Assembly: GCA_020635715.1 (NCBI GenBank) | Contig: JACJZG010000002.1 | Location: 62,001-126,000, forward strand | DNA length: 64,000 bases | Reading direction: 5' to 3' | Source of the DNA: Flavobacteriales bacterium | GTDB lineage: Bacteria; Bacteroidota; Bacteroidia; Flavobacteriales_F; PHOS-HE28 | Part shown: positions 33,324 to 41,000 of the stretch, piece after piece | Layout: each line of letters opens with the position of its first letter | Position numbering within the stretch: the stretch's first letter is position 1 | The notes under the pieces: model-generated | Told to the model about the DNA's origin: nothing | Database searches by the model: none | The model's input: the letters and a program-made list of their open reading frames with translations, nothing else | Position numbers and translations under genes: made by a program

Positions 33324-34010
33324 TCAACGGCCCAAGCCGAAGGCCTCTGTACAGATGTGCGCCATGGTCTCAAAGCTGCTTTGACTCTTGCCGCGGGCTT
33401 GCGGATGGTAGCTCCAGATGAACGTGCGCAGCTTGCCTGCCACATCATAGCGTGACCAATCCGTCTTGGGCTGTGCGACTTCCTTCAAACCTTTAATATC
33501 CGTGAGCCTGACCCCACAGGCCACAATAACGTCCGGATCAAGCAACATGAACTGCTCCCAGAGCAGGTCGCCGTATCGTTCAGCGTGCATGTTGATCGTC
33601 GGCATGTGACTATCGCCAGTGCCAGTGGTCTTCTTGAGATTCATCACCGCCACCGAAGCAAGTTCATTGATGCGTGCATCGCGATCGATGGGTGGCTGGT
33701 CATACAGCGCGTTCAGATCGGTGGTTCCGCCAGCGCTGGCAGACCTGATCACGCGTGCCCAGCGCACCACATTATCCCATGTCTGAGGCCGCGTGTTCAC
33801 CTCTGCCAGATACTCGACCAAGCTGTTCGGTTCCCAGAAGGCGGCATTCATTTCCTTCAACACGAACAGGATGCGTGGTTTGTTCGCCGGGTCGTAGTAC
33901 TGCCCCGGATCAATGGCACCATCTGTCGCTGGATATACGTCGCCCTGCAAACGTGCTTTCCAATCAGCAAAGAGCTTGTCGCTGCGCTCCTTGTATTCTC
34001 TTGTATCCAT
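33324..34010 (-). CDS. Uracil-DNA-glycosylase-superfamily-like protein
   Basis: The gene encodes 228 residues from ATG 34010; a TTG immediately after the hsdR stop (34037) is an alternative. The fold pattern matches the UDG superfamily: RILFVLKEMNAAFW near residue 50 in the position of motif I, LLDPDVIVACG in the middle, and WSYHPQARGKS near the C-terminus in the position of the HPS motif. The catalytic Asp/Asn of true glycosylases is not clear, so activity is uncertain. It is the last gene of the type I restriction locus, almost contiguous with hsdR. Confidence 0.65.
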   Translation of the reverse strand: MDTREYKERSDKLFADWKARLQGDVYPATDGAIDPGQYYDPANKPRILFVLKEMNAAFWEPNSLVEYLAEVNTRPQTWDNVVRWARVIRSASAGGTTDLNALYDQPPIDRDARINELASVAVMNLKKTTGTGDSHMPTINMHAERYGDLLWEQFMLLDPDVIVACGVRLTDIKGLKEVAQPKTDWSRYDVAGKLRTFIWSYHPQARGKSQSSFETMAHICTEAFGLGR

Positions 34011-34037
34011 TGCCCTGATCTCTTTGTCGTCTTCCAA

Positions 34038-36944
34038 TTACGCCACCATCCCCTTCACAAACACCTCCACATACTCTTTCATCCTTACCACGATCCGCTC
34101 CCCGATCTCCCGGGCCTTTAGCACGCTCGGCCGCGCCTCCAGGCACTTGAACACATCGTCCTTCAGCGGCTCCTGACCGGTGAAGACATAGGCCTCGATG
34201 AGGTTTGCGAACTGCTTCTGGTCGAGGTGCTCTTCTTCGCAGATGCGTTGCAGGGCCAGCACGCGCTGGTCCTCCCAGTATTTCTCGAACTCATCCTGTA
34301 TGCGATCGGCGTCAGTGATCTTGGGCAGATGCTCGGCGATGAATTGCTCGATGAGCTCGCGTTTGCTGCGTAGCTCTACATCACTGCTGAGCAGGGATGT
34401 GATCTGCCGCTCCATGGCCTCGCGCTTGGTTGCGCTCTGCTCGGCCTTGAGACGCGCCAGCAGCTTCAGGATGTAGGCTACGTTGATCTCGTCACGGTGT
34501 ACCAGGACCAGCTCGAAGTCGATGTCCTCCAGGATGCTGTGCTTCTCCTTGGCGCTGCGGCGTTGCACGCTGTCGCGCAGGTCTAGATACTTGCTGGTGT
34601 AGTCGGCGAAGGTCTGCTCGGTCAGCGGCAGGTCGCGCCAGTCGAACTCGGCGTAGGTCTTCAGCACGTTCAGCAGGCGGATAAGCTCGCGGAAGGCCGA
34701 GACGAAGGCCAGTTGCTGTTCCTCGTCGACTATACCATCCACAGAGCGCACTGTCGGCGCCACCCCCATCAGTTTCTTATAGGCTGCGATGAACTGCGCC
34801 ACGATCTTCTCGTAGGGCGGCAGGAAGATGACCTCTTTCGCGTCCTTGTTGCTGAACAGCGCGAGCGCATCGTCCGTGGCCTTCTTCAGGTTGCGGTAGG
34901 CCACGATGTTGCCCTGGCTCTTCTTTTCGTTCAGGATGCGGTTGGTGCGGCTGTACGCCTGGATGAGGCCGTGGTAGCGCAGGCGCTTGTCCACGTACAG
35001 GGTGTTCACCTTCTTGGCATCGAAGCCGGTGAGCATCATGTTCACCACCAGCACCAGGTCGATGCGGTCACGTTCCGGGTCTTCCTTCTTCTCCCGATCA
35101 CGCAACATCTTGGTCATGCGCTGGAAGTACTTCTCCATGCCCTTCTCGTCCTTGCTGCTGAAGGCGGTGCCGAACTGCGCGTTGAAGTCGCCGATGATGC
35201 GCTCGATACCATCGCGGCTGTGACCGCTCCCGTAGCTGGCGGGTGGTTCGCTGGCAAGGGTGTTATCTTCGGGCAACGCACCCACAGCTTCGTCGTCTTC
35301 TTCGTTCGTGCCGTAGCTGTAAATGGCCGCGATGCGCAGATCGTGCACACCCTCCTTCTTGCGCTGCTTGAACAGGTCGTAGTACTTCAGCAGGGTGGGG
35401 ATGCTGCTGATGGCGAAGAGCGCACTATATGACCGGTCATGGGTCTTGCGGTCGTGGACGCTCAGGATATGGTCCACCACCTTGCCCAAGCGCTTCTCGT
35501 CATCGAACACTTCGGCGCGGTCGATGTCCTCCACCTCGATGTCCAGCTCCACCCCATCCTTCTTGGTGTAGCGGCCTACGTATTCCACACTGAAGCGTAG
35601 CACGTTCTCATCGCGGATGGCGTCCGTGATCACGTACTTGTGCAGGCATTCGCCGAAGAGCTGCTTGGTGGTGCGCTTGCCCCGTTCGTTCTTGCTGGCG
35701 TTCTCAGCGAAGATGGGCGTGCCCGTGAAGCCGAAGAGTTGGGCCTGCGTGAAGTAGTCCGTGATGTGCGCGTGGGTGTCGCCGAACTGGCTGCGGTGGC
35801 ACTCATCGAAGATGAAGACCATGCGCTGGTCCTTCAAGGCGTTCACCTTCTTCTCGTGCTTCGCCTTCCGGATGGCGATATGCAGCTTCTGGATGGTGGT
35901 GACGATGAGCTTCGTGTTCGGGTCGCCCAACTGCTCCACCAAACCGCGCGTGTTCTCGGTGGCGTCCACGCTGCCCTCTTTGTAATCGTTGAAGTCGTCC
36001 ATGGTCTTGTAGTCGAGGTCCTTTCGGTCCACGACGAAGACCACTTTGGTCACTTCGGGCAAGCCCATGATCACCTGGCTGGCCTTGAAGCTGGTCAAGG
36101 TCTTGCCGCTGCCGGTGGTGTGCCAGATGTAGCCGTAGTTGTTCACGCGCGCCTCGTCGGCGGCGGGCGTATACGCCCGCACCTTGTCCACGATGGCTTC
36201 CACCGCGTACACCTGGTAGGGGCGCAGCACCATCAACCGCTTGTCGCCGTCGTTCAGCACCACATAGTGGCCCAGCATGCGGCCCAGGCGCGGTATGCTC
36301 AGCAGGTCGGCGGCGAAGGCGGGCAGTTCGCTCTTGCGGCGGCTGTGCTCGTCTGTCCAGTAGAAGGTCTGCGCGAAGGTGAGCGCCTCCGTGGGGTTGT
36401 TCACGTAGTACTTCGTGTTCACCCCGTTGCTGATGGCGAAGAGCTGGATGTACTGGAACAGCCCGCCGTTGGCCCAGTAGCTGTGGCGCTTGTAACGCAG
36501 CACCTGGTTGAAGGCCTCCTTCAGCTCCAGCCCGCTGCGCTTCAACTCCACCTGCACCACAGGCAGGCCGTTGCACAGGATGGTGACATCGTAGCGGTTG
36601 GTGTAGCTGCCGATGTTGGTGACCTGCTGCGTGACCTGCCACTTGTTGGCCGCCGGGTCGCCGCCATCGAAGAAGCGCACGTAGCTCACGGTGCCATCCT
36701 CGCGCTCTAGCGCGTAGCGATCGCGCAGGATCTTGCTGCGGTCGTAGAGCGTGCCCTTCTGCAGGTGGTTCAGGATGCGGGTCATGTCCCGCGGCGCGAA
36801 CGAGGTGCTGTTGAAGGCCTCCAGCTGTGCCTGCAGGTTGGCCAGCAAACTGGCGTCGTCGGTGATGGTCACATACCCATAGCCCATGCCCCGCAGCTGG
36901 GCCACGAGCTCGGCTTCGAGGAGGGCTTCGGGTTGGGTGGACAT
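34038..36944 (-). CDS. hsdR: Type I restriction enzyme, restriction subunit HsdR
   Basis: This is a 968-residue motor and nuclease subunit of a type I restriction-modification complex, which translocates DNA and cuts non-methylated molecules. The N-terminal PD-(D/E)XK nuclease is seen as VTILCNGLPVVQVELKRSG near residues 120-135. The SF2 helicase has Walker A TTGSGKT near 275, DECHRSQFG near 378 and FTGTPIF near 407. The C-terminal helicase half has LVVNMMLTGFDAKKVNTLYVD and YSRTNRILNE. Length is normal for the family. It is separated from hsdS by three other genes on the same strand. Confidence 0.95.
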   Translation of the reverse strand: MSTQPEALLEAELVAQLRGMGYGYVTITDDASLLANLQAQLEAFNSTSFAPRDMTRILNHLQKGTLYDRSKILRDRYALEREDGTVSYVRFFDGGDPAANKWQVTQQVTNIGSYTNRYDVTILCNGLPVVQVELKRSGLELKEAFNQVLRYKRHSYWANGGLFQYIQLFAISNGVNTKYYVNNPTEALTFAQTFYWTDEHSRRKSELPAFAADLLSIPRLGRMLGHYVVLNDGDKRLMVLRPYQVYAVEAIVDKVRAYTPAADEARVNNYGYIWHTTGSGKTLTSFKASQVIMGLPEVTKVVFVVDRKDLDYKTMDDFNDYKEGSVDATENTRGLVEQLGDPNTKLIVTTIQKLHIAIRKAKHEKKVNALKDQRMVFIFDECHRSQFGDTHAHITDYFTQAQLFGFTGTPIFAENASKNERGKRTTKQLFGECLHKYVITDAIRDENVLRFSVEYVGRYTKKDGVELDIEVEDIDRAEVFDDEKRLGKVVDHILSVHDRKTHDRSYSALFAISSIPTLLKYYDLFKQRKKEGVHDLRIAAIYSYGTNEEDDEAVGALPEDNTLASEPPASYGSGHSRDGIERIIGDFNAQFGTAFSSKDEKGMEKYFQRMTKMLRDREKKEDPERDRIDLVLVVNMMLTGFDAKKVNTLYVDKRLRYHGLIQAYSRTNRILNEKKSQGNIVAYRNLKKATDDALALFSNKDAKEVIFLPPYEKIVAQFIAAYKKLMGVAPTVRSVDGIVDEEQQLAFVSAFRELIRLLNVLKTYAEFDWRDLPLTEQTFADYTSKYLDLRDSVQRRSAKEKHSILEDIDFELVLVHRDEINVAYILKLLARLKAEQSATKREAMERQITSLLSSDVELRSKRELIEQFIAEHLPKITDADRIQDEFEKYWEDQRVLALQRICEEEHLDQKQFANLIEAYVFTGQEPLKDDVFKCLEARPSVLKAREIGERIVVRMKEYVEVFVKGMVA

Positions 36945-36982
36945 CAGAACGCTAAAGCCCCAAGATCGCGACTTCCATCAAC

Positions 36983-37828
36983 TCAGCGCCACGGCTGTAC
37001 GTTCTCTTCTTCCAAGTGCTGTTCAACACGTTGGATCTCGCTGGATGGAACGAGTTCGATGCGTTTCGACGCCTTTAGCGCAAGCCATGCGAGATGTTGC
37101 TGTGGATGATCCTTTTCTTCCGGCTCATCTCCCACCACATAGGCCTTCCCAAGCGTGCCCTTCTCGTTAAGAGCATGGGTCACGATATCTACCTTATTGA
37201 TGTCGGCTTTGAGGTAATAATCGGGCTTCTCGAAATCCACCACTTCACCGATCACGTTCTTCTTGTTCCGGCCGATGAAGTCCAATTGGATGGTCGGTAC
37301 CAGCAGACCTGGTATCTCAAGCTGGGTCAGCTCGACGTTCCAACTAACACGAGCACCGATCCGCTCTTTCAACTGCGTCTTGGTTTCATCAATATCCTTC
37401 CTCAAAGTGCCGACTGTCGCCATCGTAAGGTCGTCCACCAGCAAACGGAATAGGTCACCGAACTTCTGCTCGGTAGCCTCCATCGTTATTGGTGTCACAG
37501 GGCCGAATGTGAGCAGGTTGTTGCTGTAGCGGCTGAGGTATTGGAAATAGGGTTCGTTCAATTGGTAAGCCGACTTGGCCGCTACATCGCCATTGAACAG
37601 ATCGGACGGGTCGGCGTTCGGTTCTTCGGCTTTGCGCTGCAATGCCTTCAGGTTCTGGGCCAACAATCGATAGGCATCACCGCCCATCAAGTCGCGCACA
37701 ATGGAGACACGCCGCTTGCTCCACGCAAAGCGAGGCCGTTGATCGCCGCGCAGGAACAGCCCAACCGCGAGCTTGTCGCCGCTGGCCGGGTTTATGCCCG
37801 CGTAAAGGATGGAATAGAAGCTGTTCAT
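36983..37828 (-). CDS. Putative partner of the HipA-like kinase (DUF3037-like N-terminus)
   Basis: The protein has 281 residues. The N-terminus (FYSILYAGINPASGDKLAVG, then LFLRGDQRPRFAWSKRR) resembles the DUF3037 type of opening, in which a short beta domain contains an NVGV-like turn, but the protein is about twice as long as usual. The C-terminal half is mixed alpha/beta (VPTIQLDFIGRNKKNVIGEV, then DIVTHALNEKGTLGKAYVV). It starts 3 nt after the HipA-like kinase stop and ends 38 nt before hsdR. DUF3037 proteins are known neighbours of HipA-like kinases, so a two-protein toxin or effector pair is the likely inference. Confidence 0.5.
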   Translation of the reverse strand: MNSFYSILYAGINPASGDKLAVGLFLRGDQRPRFAWSKRRVSIVRDLMGGDAYRLLAQNLKALQRKAEEPNADPSDLFNGDVAAKSAYQLNEPYFQYLSRYSNNLLTFGPVTPITMEATEQKFGDLFRLLVDDLTMATVGTLRKDIDETKTQLKERIGARVSWNVELTQLEIPGLLVPTIQLDFIGRNKKNVIGEVVDFEKPDYYLKADINKVDIVTHALNEKGTLGKAYVVGDEPEEKDHPQQHLAWLALKASKRIELVPSSEIQRVEQHLEEENVQPWR

Positions 37829-37831
37829 GGC

Positions 37832-38650
37832 TCAACAGTGTTTGAGCAATTCGTGGAAGTGAAGACCGACGGCACGGAGCCATTCCTCCGTGAAGAGCCG
37901 TTGGTGTACCAACGGCGTGAAGGTGGCTACATCGATCCGCCAGTCGGCAGGGAGGTAGGATAGGATCTCATCGGTGCGCTGTTCGCAAGCTTGCACCAAA
38001 GGTACAAGGTCCCGCACCAACCGGTTGGTCAGGTCGGAGTCCTTGTTGAATTCCTTGCCCAAGAGCTTGGGCAGCGCCGGGTGCGTCAAGATGCTGTCTT
38101 CCAGGGTTAAAAGGGGTAGGGGCCTTTCTGGATTATTGCCGTAGAAGATACCCTCGTGGTCCATCACATGGATGGTGTGCCCCTCTTCATCCGCAGTCAC
38201 CAGCAAGTTGGGATGGCCCCCGGTGCGGTCGTCGTTGGCTAACCAAATGTCGAACAGCGCGATCTTGAGCAAGTCGTGCCGGTTGTGGAAGCGCTTGCTC
38301 TCGTAATAGCTCACCTGATCGAAGAACTGATTGAACTCGGTGGAACTCTTCCGGTACTGCGTCGCGAAGCAGGTGTGCTTGAAGTAGGCCGGTTGGCAGG
38401 TACTGGCGATGTGCCGACCGACATGGGCAGGATCCACTTTCAAAAGCGCGGCATCCAACGTGGGCAAGCCCCAGATGCCTGCATAGGCATGTGCCAGCAA
38501 CTCATTACGCAGCCGTGTACAGGGTTCCTGGCCTCGGTTGTGCTTGGCCACATAGTCCTTCACATCGTCCGCGATCACCTGCACGGGGTTGATGTTCGTG
38601 TCCCACACCCGCACGATCTCAGAAATGCTATGGCGCTGCGGCAGCCTCAT
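37832..38650 (-). CDS. HipA-like kinase
   Basis: The protein has 272 residues with the reduced HipA_2-type kinase fold. Candidate catalytic elements are Lys36 (YVAKHN) and Glu50 (RNELLAHAY) in the N-lobe, the catalytic-loop region LFDIWLANDDR with D134, N139 and D140, N148 (HPNLL), and the metal-binding D164 of VMDHEG in the DFG position. HipA kinases phosphorylate host targets such as glutamyl-tRNA synthetase, but the target here is unknown. No HipB-type antitoxin is adjacent; instead the gene is followed after 3 nt by a DUF3037-like gene. It is embedded between hsdS and hsdR. Confidence 0.75.
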   Translation of the reverse strand: MRLPQRHSISEIVRVWDTNINPVQVIADDVKDYVAKHNRGQEPCTRLRNELLAHAYAGIWGLPTLDAALLKVDPAHVGRHIASTCQPAYFKHTCFATQYRKSSTEFNQFFDQVSYYESKRFHNRHDLLKIALFDIWLANDDRTGGHPNLLVTADEEGHTIHVMDHEGIFYGNNPERPLPLLTLEDSILTHPALPKLLGKEFNKDSDLTNRLVRDLVPLVQACEQRTDEILSYLPADWRIDVATFTPLVHQRLFTEEWLRAVGLHFHELLKHC

Positions 38651-38686
38651 GTGGCTTTGAGAAGGGCTTCGGGTTGCGTGGTCATT

Positions 38687-39757
38687 TCACAACCTCTTAC
38701 TGAAATACCTGATGTTGTATTGGTCACACAGTCTCTCCTCAGCTGCACTGAACTGCCATGCCACAATTACAGCTTTGACCTTTGGTGAATCCAAAGCCAA
38801 TCCTCGTTGGGAACACCTGAGTGCTCTGTACTTGATCGCTTGATGAATACCAGGAAGGATATCATTCAGCTCGATCTCGACGACCGTATCAATTCCAGAA
38901 CTCTTTGATCCAAAGAGGATATCGACTCGGTCTCCAGAAAGGTAGCCGTGCTCGATGTGGGCATCGACATCAGCCTTTTTCAAACCGATCAGCTCCGGGT
39001 TGGCGGCGACATGCTCTTTCAGCTTCTTGTGCGCTGGACTTTCACCACCCTTGCCATATTTCCGTTGTAGCTCGATCTTCTTCTTATTGTCATCGTCGAT
39101 AGCCCCGTTCACTTTTGGCCTCTTGTCTACGAACGGTACAAAGTCCTTTTCCAGTAGCTCGATGATCAATGCCTTGTCGCTGGCATTCTTCACGGTGTCC
39201 TTCAGGTCGTGCAATACTGCTGCCACTTGATCGTCTTCAAGGTACCTGAATCTCCCTTGCTTCCATTGTGGCTCATTGTCCTTTGTATTCCTGTGGTAAC
39301 TCCAGAAATTCAACTGTTTGGCATCGTCCAGAGATAATCGAAGGCTTTCAGGCTTGGATGCGATCAACTCTTGCTGGTCTTTGATGCTCTTGATCTTCAG
39401 GAACCCGATGATCTTCCTGTCTCTTTCCATATCATCGGGAAACCGGGTGGTCAGGATGGCATACTTACCAACGCCTGTATTCTTCACCTTGAAAGGCTCT
39501 CCTGTAGCATAGATCGCTCCGGGGTTCCAGGTCCAATCATGGAAAAGCCGGCTTTCATTGCACGGGAAGGGATCAAGGGCACCCGTAAACCCGCGGTCTT
39601 GAAATCGACGGCAGGAACACGCTGGCTGGCTGCACCATTTCCCATTTCCGGGTTTCACGTTTCGAACAATGTTCGCAACATCACAATGCCCATTGAAGCC
39701 GACGTTGGCCCCTTCGTCACCATTGTTGTAAATGAGATTGCAAGCGATATTCTTCAT
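38687..39757 (-). CDS. Cys-rich protein with PD-(D/E)XK-like C-terminal domain
   Basis: The gene encodes 356 residues. ATG 39757 shares one base with the hsdS stop (TGATG), so translation is coupled. The N-terminus carries six Cys within 61 residues (C6, C25, C42, C47, C49, C66; KWCSQPACSC), a possible zinc or Fe-S site. A middle domain (TGVGKYAILTTRFPDDMERD, then IIGFLKI) is beta-rich and could be a PUA/EVE-like reader. The C-terminus (GDRVDILFGSKS, VVEIELND, HQAIKYRALRC) has the Asp, ExE and QxxxY pattern of RecB-like nucleases, although the usual Lys is missing. A modification-dependent nuclease is an inference. Confidence 0.5.
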   Translation of the reverse strand: MKNIACNLIYNNGDEGANVGFNGHCDVANIVRNVKPGNGKWCSQPACSCRRFQDRGFTGALDPFPCNESRLFHDWTWNPGAIYATGEPFKVKNTGVGKYAILTTRFPDDMERDRKIIGFLKIKSIKDQQELIASKPESLRLSLDDAKQLNFWSYHRNTKDNEPQWKQGRFRYLEDDQVAAVLHDLKDTVKNASDKALIIELLEKDFVPFVDKRPKVNGAIDDDNKKKIELQRKYGKGGESPAHKKLKEHVAANPELIGLKKADVDAHIEHGYLSGDRVDILFGSKSSGIDTVVEIELNDILPGIHQAIKYRALRCSQRGLALDSPKVKAVIVAWQFSAAEERLCDQYNIRYFSKRL

Positions 39758-40998
39758 CACGCGAACATCTGCTGCAACAACCCCTTCTTCCACTTCTGCG
39801 CCGCCGCCACCGCCTGCGCCACGCCCGCCACCTTCGCATCCAAGGCCATCAGGAAGCCCGCGATACGGGACTGCTCTTCGAGGGAGGGCAATGGCAGCGT
39901 GAGGCTGGAGAAGTTCTCATAGGTGATTTGCTTCCCATCACGGATGCCGACCACCGTATTGCTTAGCTCGGTGATGAAGTCATCCATCTTGAAGTAGGCC
40001 TTGAAGAACTGGTCGTTGATCGGCTCGTTCGGCTTCAGGACGATGTAAGCCGGGCTGCAGATGCCTTTGACCTCCGAGTATTCAATGCCGCCTTGGAATG
40101 ACCTGAGGCTGATGACGAAGTCGCCCGGCTCAACCACCTTGTAGGTACTGATGCTCGCCTGGCTGGACTTGATGTCGATGCCGATGGTGTCCCTTGGCAC
40201 CATTCCCCGCTCTTGCGTTGCCGCGAGGATGGGTAGATCGCTGTTGTGCTTTTTGTTCGAGTGGTTGCGGAAGAGCTCACCTGCACCACGTTCCTCCCAC
40301 TCCGGAAACTCGCCGCCATCCTCCCGCTTGAACCGCAGCTCCTGGCTGAAGAGCTGTTGCACCACGCCCTTCTTGTACTGCTCCAGCAATTCCTGCTTGC
40401 GCTTCAGATGCTGGATCTTGCGGTCCACCGCGCCCAGGAAGGCTGCGATCTTCCGCTGTTCGGGGAGGGTGGGGAGCTTGATCTCCAGCGTCCGTAGCTG
40501 TGTGTTGTAGACATTGCTAATGCTCACACCCTGTGCCAGCGTTGCTATCGTTTCACGCAGCTTTTCCCTGATGTAATAAGCAACGTACTTGTGGCAGTAC
40601 GTATCCGGTCGTAGAGGTTTAAGAACATTGATCGTCCTTCCGATCGCGACGCCTTTGAGTGTTAGCGCTGACGCGTTGCCGATATCCATCGGGTCCTCAC
40701 CAGCAGAAGGGAGCAAGATCTCATCGCCGTCGCTGAACAACAGTTCAGACCTCTCCAGATTCGTGGAATTCACGACAGCATTAATCACCTCATCGTAGAG
40801 ATGATATAGTTCCCCGTATCGAACACATGGAGTTTCAAACTCAGGGGATGCTTCATCCTGTTTGATATTCCGGCCAAGAGAGAACTTGAACAGGTCAGCG
40901 AACAGATGCTTCTTGTATGCCTCATTACCGCTCGCACCATCAATGTCCTTGAACCTGAGCACAGGAACCATTGCCTCCTTCTGTTCTAGCAGTTCCAT
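39757..40998 (-). CDS. hsdS: Type I restriction enzyme, specificity subunit HsdS
   Basis: The protein has 413 residues with two target-recognition domains (about 1-170 and 205-370), each followed by a conserved helical spacer: LPEQRKIAAFLGAVDRKIQ near 175 and LEEQSRIAGFLMALDAKV near 380. The recognition sequence should be bipartite, and it cannot be predicted from the sequence. The start at 40998 lies 2 nt after the hsdM stop; a longer frame overlaps hsdM. A frame-coupled gene for the Cys-rich nuclease-like protein follows. Confidence 0.93.
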   Translation of the reverse strand: MELLEQKEAMVPVLRFKDIDGASGNEAYKKHLFADLFKFSLGRNIKQDEASPEFETPCVRYGELYHLYDEVINAVVNSTNLERSELLFSDGDEILLPSAGEDPMDIGNASALTLKGVAIGRTINVLKPLRPDTYCHKYVAYYIREKLRETIATLAQGVSISNVYNTQLRTLEIKLPTLPEQRKIAAFLGAVDRKIQHLKRKQELLEQYKKGVVQQLFSQELRFKREDGGEFPEWEERGAGELFRNHSNKKHNSDLPILAATQERGMVPRDTIGIDIKSSQASISTYKVVEPGDFVISLRSFQGGIEYSEVKGICSPAYIVLKPNEPINDQFFKAYFKMDDFITELSNTVVGIRDGKQITYENFSSLTLPLPSLEEQSRIAGFLMALDAKVAGVAQAVAAAQKWKKGLLQQMFA

Positions 40999-41000
40999 GT

